DNA from: Cohnella abietis
Lineage (GTDB): Bacteria; Bacillota; Bacilli; Paenibacillales; Paenibacillaceae
Reading direction: 5' to 3'
DNA: 64,000 bases
Assembly (NCBI RefSeq): GCF_004295585.1
Contig: NZ_AP019400.1
Coordinates: 3,198,001 to 3,262,000, forward strand
Shown here: in pieces, positions 8,313 through 17,850 of the stretch
Numbering within the stretch: position 1 is the stretch's first letter
Layout: each line of letters starts with the position of its first letter
Translations under genes and position numbers: made by a program
Notes under the pieces: generated by a model
Told to the model about the DNA's origin: nothing
The model's input: the letters and a program-made list of their open reading frames with translations, nothing else
Database searches by the model: none

Positions 8313-10130
8313 ATGGGGAAAGGGACTAAAGGAAGCGTATTCCGAAGGGCGGCTGAGAGGTCATGGATCATCTTCGCCAATCTGAATATGCAGCAGAAGC
8401 TACTTATTGTATTCCTTTCTCTTGTCTGCCTTCCTGTTGTAATGGTTAGCTATGCTTCGTCTTATTATTATACGCGGTCCATTAAGGACAACACGATTGC
8501 TTACGCGACTGAGACAACCTCCAAGATGCTGTTGAAGCTAGACGATTATGTCACGGATCTCTACAATATGTCAGCGATGCCGCTCTACAATAAAGAGTTT
8601 CTCGGAATGCTGGCAGACCCCAATATCGAATTGCAAAAAAGTAAATCGATTGATATGTATATCGAGAATTTAAACAAAATTAAGCCGGAAACGATGTCGG
8701 TATATGTTTTTGATAATTATGGCAGAGTCTATTACAACATTAAATCCTTGTCTAAACGTAATAACCTAGATGAAGTAAAGGGTGTTTGGGAGCAGATTGC
8801 TCAGCTAGGCAGCGGTCGACCGCAGCTTGTCAGCACGAAAGAAATATCGACGTACAAAGACTCTTATTACGCTTTCTCCGTGATCAGGCAGCTTAAGCAG
8901 ACCTCTGATATGAGCCCTATCGGCTATATCGTCTTCGATACGAACATTACTGCGATTAATCGGCAGATTCAGGATTTCGATGAGGTGACCAAGGGGAAAA
9001 CGATCCTCGTTGATGAGAGTAATATGGTCGTTTTTGATAGTGAAGGTAAGCTAACAACTGCTAATTGGGCGAACAATGAATCCCTTCTGTTAGCCAAGGC
9101 AGATAGAGGCTCCTTTCCGATTGAAGTGGAAGGTAAATCATACATTTGTACGTATGCGAAGTCCTCTCTGACCAATTGGAAAATGTTCGTCTATATTCCC
9201 ATAGAAGAGGCGACGCGTCAGGCGGCAGTAACGCGCAACATAACCCTACTAACAACGGGTGTTTTTGTAACCATCGCTTTACTATTTGCTATCGCCATTT
9301 CGTACGCGCTTACTCGGCCGCTTATCAAGATCAAGATGCTCATGCAGGAAGTGCAAACGGGCAATCTGGATGTCAGCTTTAACCAAAGATATCGAGATGA
9401 GGTCGGGATGCTTGGAAGGCATTTTAATGTGATGGTCACTCGGGTTAAAGAACTGCTAGATGAGGTTAAATGGACGCAAAATCGTAAGAAGGAAGCCGAG
9501 TACGCGGCGCTTCAGAGTCAGATCAATCCGCATTTTATATACAACACGCTGGAAACGATACGCATGAAAGCGGAGATGAATGACGATGAGGAAGTCGCCG
9601 ATATGACGTTTACTTTAGGAAAGTTGCTTCGATATGGAGTCAATCATGAGGAGCAACGCGTAACCGTCGGCCAAGAGCTTGAGCATCTGAACAATTACAT
9701 GCTGCTGCAGAATACTCGATTTTCGAATAAATTTCAGATGACTATCGACATTCCTCCTAAGGACTACGACATTCCTTGTATTAAGCTGATGTTTCAACCT
9801 ATCGTCGAGAACGCTATTCATTACGCCTTCAAGAACAAGCTTGGAGAAGGAACGATCCGTATCTCGATCCTCCATGAGGGAGAGGATATTGTTTTTACCG
9901 TTGCGGATAACGGAATTGGAATGGATGCTCAGAGACTCAAGGCGATTAAAGAGCATATGGCGGGAACGCGTGAGCTTCCTCCGGGGAAGGGCATTGGGCT
10001 TCGAAATGTGAATGATCGCATCAAGCTCCAGTATGGAGAATTGTACGGTCTGCATGTAGAGAGTAGTGAGAGTAAGGGCACCCGAGTTACGATCAGGCTG
10101 CCTGACAAGCGATTGCGGGAGGAGGGTTAG
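8313..10130 (+). CDS. YesM-type sensor histidine kinase
   Basis: 605 residues: membrane helix near 29-49, an extracellular sensing domain (about 50-300), a second helix near 312-333, a HAMP linker, the His-kinase motif QSQINPHFIYNTLE (phospho-acceptor His407) and an HATPase domain with the N-box ENAIHYA, GIGMD and GKGIGLRNVNDR. It pairs with the regulator two bases downstream. It probably senses a sugar or a loaded binding protein outside the cell and controls this locus. Confidence 0.9.
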   Translation: MGKGTKGSVFRRAAERSWIIFANLNMQQKLLIVFLSLVCLPVVMVSYASSYYYTRSIKDNTIAYATETTSKMLLKLDDYVTDLYNMSAMPLYNKEFLGMLADPNIELQKSKSIDMYIENLNKIKPETMSVYVFDNYGRVYYNIKSLSKRNNLDEVKGVWEQIAQLGSGRPQLVSTKEISTYKDSYYAFSVIRQLKQTSDMSPIGYIVFDTNITAINRQIQDFDEVTKGKTILVDESNMVVFDSEGKLTTANWANNESLLLAKADRGSFPIEVEGKSYICTYAKSSLTNWKMFVYIPIEEATRQAAVTRNITLLTTGVFVTIALLFAIAISYALTRPLIKIKMLMQEVQTGNLDVSFNQRYRDEVGMLGRHFNVMVTRVKELLDEVKWTQNRKKEAEYAALQSQINPHFIYNTLETIRMKAEMNDDEEVADMTFTLGKLLRYGVNHEEQRVTVGQELEHLNNYMLLQNTRFSNKFQMTIDIPPKDYDIPCIKLMFQPIVENAIHYAFKNKLGEGTIRISILHEGEDIVFTVADNGIGMDAQRLKAIKEHMAGTRELPPGKGIGLRNVNDRIKLQYGELYGLHVESSESKGTRVTIRLPDKRLREEG

Positions 10131-10132
10131 CT

Positions 10133-10903
10133 ATGCTTAAGGTGATGGTTGTTGATGACGAGGAACATATCCGTCAAGGCATCGTGAAGATTCTAACCCG
10201 ATACCCGGGAGAGCTGGAAATAGCGGGTCAGCATGCGAATGGTCTTGAGGCGCTGCTGCAAATATCGAGCATGGATGCCGGGGATCTGGATCTTATTCTA
10301 ACGGATATCGAGATGCCAATGATGAACGGGCTTGATTTTATTGCTCAGGCTAAAAGCAAGCTGCCCGATCTCTGTATCATTATGCTAAGCGGTTACAATG
10401 ACTTCGAATACGCCCGCCGGGCGATGAGAGCGGGAGCAACGGATTACTTACTGAAGCCGATGGATAAGGTTGAAGTATTCCGGCTGCTCGCACAATGCGA
10501 GGAGAAGAAGCTTGCCGCACTCCAGCATGACCGGACGCAAGAGGCTACTTCGACGGTTGAAGTGCCGGCGGCAGAGAAAACGACAGTAGAACGAATTCGC
10601 AAGCTACTAGTGAAAGAGTATTGCAGGGAAATAGATTTGAAATTTATTTCTGGTGAAATCGGTCTGAATGCGAGCTATATAAGCAAGGTATTTAGCCGGG
10701 AGACGGGTGAAACAATTACAGATTGCTTGAACGGGATTCGGATAGCGAAGGCCAAGCAGTTTCTGCGTGATCATCCGGGGCTGAAGGTTTACGAGATTGC
10801 CCACAGCGTCGGTTACGGCGATAAAATTTATTTTCAGAAGCTATTTAAGAGAATGGTAGGCGTCACTCCACTTGAGTATCGTGCGGGTGCGCTGGATAGT
10901 TAG
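10133..10903 (+). CDS. response regulator with AraC-type DNA-binding domain (short YesN type)
   Basis: 256 residues. The receiver domain has the acidic pair DD8-9, phospho-acceptor Asp58 (LTDIEMP) and a Lys in YLLKP. Two AraC helix-turn-helix units follow near 160-250 (LNASYISKVFSRETGET; VYEIAHSVGYGDKIYFQKLFKRMVGVTP). It lacks the 200-300-residue middle region of many YesN proteins, unlike the regulator at 62784. Partner of the YesM kinase just upstream and presumed activator of the transporter and hydrolase genes. Confidence 0.9.
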   Translation: MLKVMVVDDEEHIRQGIVKILTRYPGELEIAGQHANGLEALLQISSMDAGDLDLILTDIEMPMMNGLDFIAQAKSKLPDLCIIMLSGYNDFEYARRAMRAGATDYLLKPMDKVEVFRLLAQCEEKKLAALQHDRTQEATSTVEVPAAEKTTVERIRKLLVKEYCREIDLKFISGEIGLNASYISKVFSRETGETITDCLNGIRIAKAKQFLRDHPGLKVYEIAHSVGYGDKIYFQKLFKRMVGVTPLEYRAGALDS

Positions 10904-10914
10904 GGGAGAGAACA

Positions 10915-12708
10915 ATGGCTTCTTTTGAAATCGAAGGAAACGGGTTTGTATATGACGGCAAGCCTTTGCGTATTATTAGCGGTGCGATGCATTATTTTCG
11001 GATTGTGCCTGAATATTGGGAGGATCGTCTAAGAAAGCTGAGGGCTTGCGGCTTTAACACGGTGGAAACCTACGTTGCGTGGAATTTACACGAGCCAAAG
11101 GAAGGACAGTTTTGTTTTGAAGGGATTGCTGATATCGAACGGTTCATCCGATTGGCTGAGGAGTTAGGGTTGTTCGTCATTGTTCGCCCGAGCCCTTATA
11201 TATGTGCCGAATGGGAATTTGGAGGTTTGCCATCATGGCTGCTTGCAGATTCGGACATGAGATTACGTTGTAGCCATCAGCCTTTCCTGGATAAGGTTGA
11301 CGCCTACTATGATGTTCTGCTACCGAAGCTTAAGCCGCTATTGTGCACATCTGGCGGTCCAATTATAGCCATGCAGGTAGAGAACGAATATGGAAGCTAC
11401 GGAAATGACAAGCACTATTTGGAGTACTTGAGACAAGGAATGTTAGACAGAGGAATGGATGTCCTGCTGTTCACCTCTGATGGCCCGGAGGATTATATGC
11501 TCCAAGGAGGTACGCTTCCAAGTACGCTGGCTACGCTTAATTTTGGCTCCAAGCCGGAGCAAGCCTTCGAGAAGCTACTCGCAGTTCAACCTGACAAGCC
11601 ACTATTCTGTATGGAGTACTGGAACGGTTGGTTTGATCATTGGGGTGATCAGCATCATGTCCGTGGATACGATGATGTAAAGGATGTATTGGACCGAATA
11701 CTGCGTATGGGCGCTTCAGTTAACTTCTATATGTTCCATGGGGGAACGAACTTTGGCTTCTACAACGGGGCTAATCATATCGATTTCTATGAGCCGACGG
11801 TAACGAGCTACGATTACAACGCGCTATTGTCCGAAGCGGGAGATATTACCGACAAGTACATGGCGATTAGGGAAGTTATCGCGTTATACGCTGATGTACC
11901 TAACGAGCCTTTGCCACCACCTTCGGTGAAAAAAGCTTACGGAGACGTGCAGCTGACGGAACGTGCCCTGTTGTTTTTTTCCTTCGATGATTTGAGCGTG
12001 TCCATTCAAAGCGTCTTTCCGGAAACGATGGAGCGGCTTGGACAGGACTACGGTTTCATCTGGTATGAGACGGAGCTGTCTGGTCCTCAAACGAACTGCG
12101 AGATCATGCTTCAGGATGTTCATGACCGCGCGCTTATTTATGTCGATGGAATTTATCGCGGAGTAGTCGAGCGTTGGCGCGAGGGAGATGCGATTACGGT
12201 CGATGTTCCTCCTTCAGGAGCTAAGCTGGGCATTCTTGTTGAAAATATGGGTCGGATTAATTACGGCGCTCGGATGAGGGACGTTAAAGGGATAACCGAG
12301 GGTGTAAAGGCAGGAGCTCGCCAATATAATCAATTTCTATTTAACTGGACGATTCGTTGCTTACCCTTGGACGATCTTTCGGGTATTCGATATGAGCCGA
12401 TAATGGCAGACACGGACGCAAATAAAAATGCAAATGCCTCTAAGCTAGACGCTGCTCCAGCATTTTATAGAGGGACTTTTCAAGTGAATGGAGCTGCGGA
12501 TACTTTCCTGAAGCTTGATGGCTGGGTTAAGGGTGTGGTTTACGTAAATGGATTTAACCTGGGACGTTATTGGGAGAAGGGACCGCAACGGACACTTTAT
12601 GTACCCGGCCCGCTGCTGCGCGAAGGTCTTAATGAGATTGTGGTCTTTGAATTGGAAGGGACGAATAAGCCTGTCGTCGTCCTGCAGGATTATCCAGAAT
12701 TAGGTTAA
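10915..12708 (+). CDS. beta-galactosidase, glycoside hydrolase family 35
   Basis: 597 residues. The family-35 barrel begins at once (GNGFVYDGKPLRIISGAMHYFR). The likely acid/base is Glu158 in VENEYGSYG and the nucleophile Glu234 in CMEYWNGWFDHWG. C-terminal jelly-roll parts end with VYVNGFNLGRYWEKGPQRTLYVP. There is no signal peptide, so it acts in the cytoplasm on imported oligosaccharide, releasing terminal galactose. GGGGAGAG precedes the ATG; it lies 11 bases after the response regulator. Confidence 0.93.
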   Translation: MASFEIEGNGFVYDGKPLRIISGAMHYFRIVPEYWEDRLRKLRACGFNTVETYVAWNLHEPKEGQFCFEGIADIERFIRLAEELGLFVIVRPSPYICAEWEFGGLPSWLLADSDMRLRCSHQPFLDKVDAYYDVLLPKLKPLLCTSGGPIIAMQVENEYGSYGNDKHYLEYLRQGMLDRGMDVLLFTSDGPEDYMLQGGTLPSTLATLNFGSKPEQAFEKLLAVQPDKPLFCMEYWNGWFDHWGDQHHVRGYDDVKDVLDRILRMGASVNFYMFHGGTNFGFYNGANHIDFYEPTVTSYDYNALLSEAGDITDKYMAIREVIALYADVPNEPLPPPSVKKAYGDVQLTERALLFFSFDDLSVSIQSVFPETMERLGQDYGFIWYETELSGPQTNCEIMLQDVHDRALIYVDGIYRGVVERWREGDAITVDVPPSGAKLGILVENMGRINYGARMRDVKGITEGVKAGARQYNQFLFNWTIRCLPLDDLSGIRYEPIMADTDANKNANASKLDAAPAFYRGTFQVNGAADTFLKLDGWVKGVVYVNGFNLGRYWEKGPQRTLYVPGPLLREGLNEIVVFELEGTNKPVVVLQDYPELG

Positions 12709-12780
12709 CCGTCTGAGATAAGCTGCTCAGTCTGATAGCTATCGAACTACAGATTTGACATAATGAAGGGGACATGCCAG

Positions 12781-13956
12781 GTGAGTGAACGACAAAGACA
12801 GCATTCGCTTGTGACACATGATGAGCACGACGATAGGCATTACGGTGCCGTTCATGTTCCTGTATATGATAGTAGTCTCTTTACGTTCCCTTCCGTTGCA
12901 AAGATGGATCGAGCGGATATAGAAGGCAGCTACATTTATTCGCGCGGTAATAACCCTACTGTCAACGAGTTGGAGCGCAAGCTAGCCTTATTAGAAGGTG
13001 GGGAACGAGCGAGATGCTTCGCTACAGGCATGGGGGCCATATCGGCGGCAGTTCTTTCGGTCGTGCGTGCGGGGGACCACATCGTTTGCGTGAACCAGGT
13101 TTACAGGCCTGCTAGGAAGCTGATGGGAAACTATATGCGACGGTTCGGGGTTGAAGCCGACTTCGTGGACGGTTCGGATCTATCAGCCATTGAGGCAGCT
13201 ATTGGCATGAAGACGAAGCTGCTCTATTTGGAAAGTCCTTCAAGCCTGCTGTTCGAGCTGCAAAACCTTAAGGCTTGTGTGGAGCTCGCTCGTAGGCACG
13301 GTATTCGAACCATTATCGACAATACGTGGGCAACCCCATGCTATCAGAATCCGTTAAAATATGGCGTCGATATTGTCGTCCATTCGCTTACCAAGTATAT
13401 AGGTGGTCATAGTGATGCGATGGGTGGGGTTGTCATTGGAAGCGAGCAATTGATTGGTGAGCTAGATCGCAACGAGCTGATTTTGCTTGGGTCGGTTATG
13501 CAACCACAGATTGCAGCTTTGATCGTGAGGGGGCTAAGAACTTTGCCGCTGAGGATGGAGCGGCATCAGAGTGGGGCTATCGCTGTAGCGACGTATTTGG
13601 AGACTTTGCCATTCATAGCTCGAGTTCGTTACCCAGGCCTTTCTTCTCATCCTCAGCATCAATTGGCAGAGGAACAAATGTCCGGTTACGGCGGCTTGCT
13701 CTCTTTCGAGGCGGGCTTGGATAGAGAAAAGCTTATTAAGTTTATTGATCGGCTGACTTATTTCAGAATCGGCTTTAGCTGGGGAGGATATGAGAGCCTC
13801 GTATCCTTACAAGAAAGAATCGTCGATCCTCCTGCGAGTAATGTTCCTATAGTGAGGTTATATATCGGGTTAGAAGAGCCTGAGGATCTAATTAGAGATT
13901 TGAAGGCTGCCTTTCAAAGCACCGGATTTAATGATGAAAGGGAGCGAAGCGAATGA
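12781..13956 (+). CDS. Cys/Met-metabolism PLP-dependent enzyme (trans-sulfuration family)
   Basis: 391 residues from a GTG with AAGGGGA 8 bases upstream; an ATG at 12763 lies inside that ribosome-site region. The fold-type-I PLP signature is complete: YSRGNNPTVNELERKLALLEGGERARCFATGMGAI, DNTWATP, and the PLP lysine (Lys205) in HSLTKYIGGHSD. Family members are cystathionine gamma-synthases, beta- and gamma-lyases and related gamma-elimination enzymes; which one cannot be told. Its place between a GH35 and a DUF4091 gene is unusual. It overlaps the next gene by four bases, so it is translationally coupled to it. Confidence 0.85.
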   Translation: MSERQRQHSLVTHDEHDDRHYGAVHVPVYDSSLFTFPSVAKMDRADIEGSYIYSRGNNPTVNELERKLALLEGGERARCFATGMGAISAAVLSVVRAGDHIVCVNQVYRPARKLMGNYMRRFGVEADFVDGSDLSAIEAAIGMKTKLLYLESPSSLLFELQNLKACVELARRHGIRTIIDNTWATPCYQNPLKYGVDIVVHSLTKYIGGHSDAMGGVVIGSEQLIGELDRNELILLGSVMQPQIAALIVRGLRTLPLRMERHQSGAIAVATYLETLPFIARVRYPGLSSHPQHQLAEEQMSGYGGLLSFEAGLDREKLIKFIDRLTYFRIGFSWGGYESLVSLQERIVDPPASNVPIVRLYIGLEEPEDLIRDLKAAFQSTGFNDERERSE

Positions 13957-15638
13957 CTTATGAACATGGTTTGTTCGAATTCCAATGCTTGAGCTCGCTA
14001 GCGAAGGTGTTTCCGGATGAAAAGCTGCAGGAGCCACGCTGCAGGGAAGGATCTGCATTGCTGGGAGAGGTTTATTCTTTTCAAATTGCTTATCGCTGTG
14101 TGAAGCAGACAAGACCGTTCTCATTAGAGGTCAGGGTAGCTTCGCCTGAGCTTAACGGGCTTATAACAGTTCGTAGAGTTGGTTTGGTACCATCGGAGCT
14201 TCCTGGATATGCAGATGCGGACGAGCATGTGCTTCGAATGAGTCCGGGGTTATATCCGGATCCCTTGTATCCGCTAGAGCCGAACAATAGGTTCAAGCTG
14301 TTTCCGAATCAATGGCGTTCGCTTTGGGTTGAAATTTCATTGGATACTCAGGTTAAACCGGGAGTGCATACCGTAGAGATACAATTCGTCGCCGAAGAAG
14401 GCGAGGTTGTGGGACGCGATAGCTTTAGCTTGAATGTTATTCCTGTTGTCTTGCCCGAGCAGGAGCTTATTCACACGGAATGGTTCCATGCCGATTGCCT
14501 TGCGACTCATTACCAGACGGAGGTTTTCAGCGAGCTGCACTGGCAATTAATTGAGGCCTATGTAGCGACGGCTTCCCGTCATGGAGTGAACATGCTGTTG
14601 ACTCCATTATTTACTCCGCCTCTCGATACTAAGATCGGGGGAGAGCGTCCGACTGTGCAACTGGTCGATGTGAGTCGAGTGAACGGAATCTATTCGTTCG
14701 GGTTCGAACGACTGAAGAGATGGATTGACATGTGCGACAGGAATGGCATTTATTATATTGAGTTTTCCCACTTGTTTACGCAATGGGGAGCCAAGCACGC
14801 TCCGAAAATTGTGGTGCTCGAAGAAGGTGTTAAAGCTCCTTTATTTGGCTGGCACACGGATGCTACGGGTGAAGAATATGGACAGTTTTTGGATGCGTTC
14901 TTACCCGCATTGATTGAGTTTATTCATTCCCACGGACTGGATAAGCGCTGCTTCTTTCATGTATCAGATGAGCCCCATGAGGAGCATCTGGAATCATACA
15001 GATCGGCAAGCGAGAAAGTACGAAAGCATACGAAGGGCTTTCCAGTAATTGATGCCTTGTCGAATTACGAATTTTACGAGAAGGGGATGGTTAGCCACCC
15101 CATACCCTCCAACGATCACGTCGAGGTTTTCCTGAATGCTGGAGTTTCTGAATTGTGGACTTATTATTGCTGTGCGCAATACAAGGATGTAGCTAACCGC
15201 TTCTTCCATATGCCTTCCGCTAGAAACCGGATACTAGGCACCCAATTGTATAAGTTCGATATGAAGGGCTTTCTTCACTGGGGTTATAATTTCTGGAATT
15301 CGCAATATTCTATCAGACCGATTAATCCTTATGAGGTGACTGATGCAGACGGGGCTTTCCCTTCAGGGGATGCGTTCCTGGTGTACCCAGGAGAGAGTGG
15401 GCCAATCGAATCGATCCGGCTTAAAGTGCTGTTCGAAGCCTTGCAGGATTTGCGTGCGTTAAAGCTACTTGAAGGGCTAATTGGTAGAGAAGAAACGCTG
15501 CGAATTCTAGAAGAGGGACTGGGTGAAGCATTAACCTTCCGGACTTATCCTCGGCAGGCGCAATGGCTGCTTTCCAAGCGCGAGCAAATTAACAAGGCGA
15601 TCTATGAAAAAACGAGCGAGAGTTGGGAGTTAGGCTAG
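13953..15638 (+). CDS. DUF4091 domain protein, glycoside-hydrolase-like
   Basis: 561 residues without a signal peptide. An N-terminal beta-rich part is followed by a TIM-barrel-like region (YIEFSHLFTQWGAKHAP; CFFHVSDEPHEEHLE) and the C-terminal DUF4091 block with MKGFLHWGYNFWNSQYS. The acidic pair in SDEP is a candidate catalytic site, as in related barrels. DUF4091 proteins are usually found in glycan-use loci but their reaction is mostly unknown. Last gene of the operon; a strong terminator follows. Confidence 0.75.
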   Translation: MTYEHGLFEFQCLSSLAKVFPDEKLQEPRCREGSALLGEVYSFQIAYRCVKQTRPFSLEVRVASPELNGLITVRRVGLVPSELPGYADADEHVLRMSPGLYPDPLYPLEPNNRFKLFPNQWRSLWVEISLDTQVKPGVHTVEIQFVAEEGEVVGRDSFSLNVIPVVLPEQELIHTEWFHADCLATHYQTEVFSELHWQLIEAYVATASRHGVNMLLTPLFTPPLDTKIGGERPTVQLVDVSRVNGIYSFGFERLKRWIDMCDRNGIYYIEFSHLFTQWGAKHAPKIVVLEEGVKAPLFGWHTDATGEEYGQFLDAFLPALIEFIHSHGLDKRCFFHVSDEPHEEHLESYRSASEKVRKHTKGFPVIDALSNYEFYEKGMVSHPIPSNDHVEVFLNAGVSELWTYYCCAQYKDVANRFFHMPSARNRILGTQLYKFDMKGFLHWGYNFWNSQYSIRPINPYEVTDADGAFPSGDAFLVYPGESGPIESIRLKVLFEALQDLRALKLLEGLIGREETLRILEEGLGEALTFRTYPRQAQWLLSKREQINKAIYEKTSESWELG

Positions 15639-15682
15639 CAAGTCGGAAGGTGCTTTTGAGATCTCAATTAATAGATTAGTGC

Positions 15683-15728
15683 CACAAAAAAGTTATTCTT
15701 CTATCCAATGGAGGATAACTTTTTTGTG
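15683..15728 (+). terminator. operon terminator
   Basis: A perfect 14-base stem, CACAAAAAAGTTAT with ATAACTTTTTTGTG, in which the T run forms the 3' arm. It ends the 5140-15638 operon. The 52-base repeat array begins directly behind it. Confidence 0.8.
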
Positions 15729-15735
15729 CGATCGT

Positions 15736-16723
15736 ACAACCCCAACCAATCGTGCCACATCCAGAGCTCGTTGTTCGAAATAATTGTACAACAGGCACCA
15801 ACCGTGCCACATCCAGACCTCGTTTCTCGAAATATTCGTACAACACGAACCAACCGTGCCTCATTCAGACCCCGTTGTTCGAAATAATCGTACAACCCCA
15901 ACCAACCATGCCACTTCCAGATTGCGTTGCTCGAAATATTCGAACAAAACGAACCAACCGTGCCTCATTAAGACCCCGTTGTTCGAAATAATCGTACAAC
16001 AGGCACCAATCGAGCCTCATTCCGACCTCGTTTCTCGAAAAATTCGAACAACACGAACCAATCGAGCCTCATCCAGACCTCGTTGTTCGAAATAATCGTA
16101 CAACAGGCACCAACCATGCCTCATTTAGACCCTGTTGCTCGAAATATTCGAACAACCCCAACCAATCGTGCCACATCCAGAACCTGTTGTTCGAAATAAT
16201 CGTACAACAGGCACCAACCGTGCCACATCCAGACCTCGTTTCTCGAAATATTCGAACAAAACGAACCAATCGAGCCTCATTCAGACCCCGTTGTTCGAAA
16301 TAATCGTACAACAGGCACCAATCGAGCCTCATTCCGACCTCGTTTCTCGAAAAATTCGAACAACACGAACCAATCGAGCCTCATCCAGACCTCGTTGTTC
16401 GAAATAATCGTACAACAGGCACCAACCATGCCTTATTTAGACCCTGTTGCTCGAAATATTCTAACAACCCCAACCAATCGTGCCACATCCAGAACCTGTT
16501 GTTCGAAATAATCGTACAACAGGCACCAACCGTGCCACATCCAGACCCCGTTGTTCGAAATATTCGAACAACCCCAACCAACCATGCCACATCCAGATTG
16601 CGTTGCTCGAAATATTCGAACAACACGAACCAACCGTGCCTCATTAAGACCCCGTTGTTCGAACTAATCGTACAACCCCGACCAATCGAACCCCAACCAA
16701 TCGTGCCTGATCCAAACAAGGTA
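15736..16723. repeat. tandem array of 52-bp units
   Basis: The motif ACAAC/ACAAA recurs at exactly every 52 bases from 15736 to 16672 (19 boundaries, 18 full units) with no insertion or deletion, followed by a partial unit. Each unit has a degenerate 23-base dyad. Its common form is GTTGTTCGA-n5-TCGTACAAC; one perfect version lies at 16550-16572 with 10-base arms GTTGTTCGAA/TTCGAACAAC. A higher-order repeat of six units (312 bases) is visible: units at 15996, 16048 and 16152 are identical to those at 16308, 16360 and 16464. All frames stay open for long stretches on both strands, but the unit length is not a multiple of three and no ribosome sites appear, so I do not call genes here. Confidence 0.9.
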
Positions 16724-16891
16724 TTTGGACTGAGCCAGACCTTCTACTCATAGTACCGGAAGCATTAGTAGAATCATGAACCATAATCCTATATTAATCT
16801 TGCAGAATCCTCTCACCCAAGTTAACATCAACTTGATTGGAAGGGTTTTTGGTGATTACTGGAAGAGAGAAGCTAGAAAGAGGGATAACTG

Positions 16892-17827
16892 ATGACAAAC
16901 TCTCAAAGCAAAATGGAGTATTTACGTCGCATTCATAAAGTGCAGGATTACATAGAAGCAAATGTGTACGATTCTCTTTCATTAGATGAGCTTGCTACCA
17001 TTGCAGGTTTCTCAAAGTATCATTTTCATCGGATTTTTAAGGGTGTCGTGAATGAATCTTTGTTGCAGTATGTAAATCGTGTGAAGCTGGAGAAAGCTTT
17101 GAATTTCCTTATTTATAGATCAGACATGACAGTTACGGACATAGCGTATCAATTTGGCTTTGCGGATACGGCCATTTTTTCCCGAGCTTTCAAAAATTAT
17201 TATCAAGTAAGCCCCAGCTATTATAGAAATCAATACCGCAAGAATTGCAAAGACTTGACTAAAAATTCTCCCTATCATGAAGATATGATGAAAACAACAC
17301 GAAGGGATAACGAAAACAAAGTACAAGGGAAGGTTGCCATTAAAACAATTGATGAAATGCACGTTGCCTATGTGAGACACCTGGGTACGTATGAAGATCT
17401 AAAGATTGTTTTTGGATCTCTTATGCAACAGCTGTTTCATTATTTAAACGAACGAAATCTCATTGATCCCAGAACAATAAAAGTGTTAACGATTTATCAT
17501 GATAATCCAGAAATTACAGAGGATCACCATAGAAGGACCAGCCTCTGTATAACGATTCCAAGTAACGCTGTTGAGGTCGTAGACAATGGGGAAAGTGATA
17601 TAGGAATTATGGTGATACCTTCTGGGAGGTATGCTGTAGGTCACTTTGAAATTTTCCCCAATGAGTATAGTGCAGCTTGGGATTACTTGTGTGGTGAATG
17701 GCTGCCCCAAAGTGGTTATCTTCCTCGCGACACCTCAAGCTTTGAAGTGTACCTTACCGAACCAAACTCAGATCCACGAAAAAAGCAATTGGTTGATATC
17801 TACTTACCGATAGGACCTCTTGCATAG
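16892..17827 (+). CDS. AraC-family regulator with GyrI-like effector domain
   Basis: 311 residues. An N-terminal AraC DNA-binding part (LSLDELATIAGFSKYHFHRIFKGVVNE; MTVTDIAYQFGFADTAIFSRAFKNYYQVSPSYYR) is joined to a C-terminal GyrI-like/SOUL effector-binding domain (about 145-310; YVRHLGTYEDLKIVFGSL, GRYAVGHFEIFPNEYSAAWDYLCGEWLP). This layout binds hydrophobic or cationic small molecules in Rob/BmrR-like proteins. It lies 23 bases before the UvrA-like gene and probably controls it. Confidence 0.9.
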   Translation: MTNSQSKMEYLRRIHKVQDYIEANVYDSLSLDELATIAGFSKYHFHRIFKGVVNESLLQYVNRVKLEKALNFLIYRSDMTVTDIAYQFGFADTAIFSRAFKNYYQVSPSYYRNQYRKNCKDLTKNSPYHEDMMKTTRRDNENKVQGKVAIKTIDEMHVAYVRHLGTYEDLKIVFGSLMQQLFHYLNERNLIDPRTIKVLTIYHDNPEITEDHHRRTSLCITIPSNAVEVVDNGESDIGIMVIPSGRYAVGHFEIFPNEYSAAWDYLCGEWLPQSGYLPRDTSSFEVYLTEPNSDPRKKQLVDIYLPIGPLA

Positions 17828-17850
17828 CAAATATAGTAAGGGGCGATTTA

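Noticed and set aside
9615..10055. 146-codon minus-strand frame inside the YesM gene
   Set aside because: It lies entirely opposite a well-supported kinase domain and has no start signals.
15736..16723. CRISPR array
   Set aside because: The whole unit repeats with graded divergence; there are no unique spacers between constant repeats and no cas genes nearby.
15701..16753. Several frames of 60-112 codons across the repeat array on both strands
   Set aside because: They come from the 52-base repeat lacking stops; the unit is not a multiple of three, no ribosome sites precede them, and they overlap each other on both strands.
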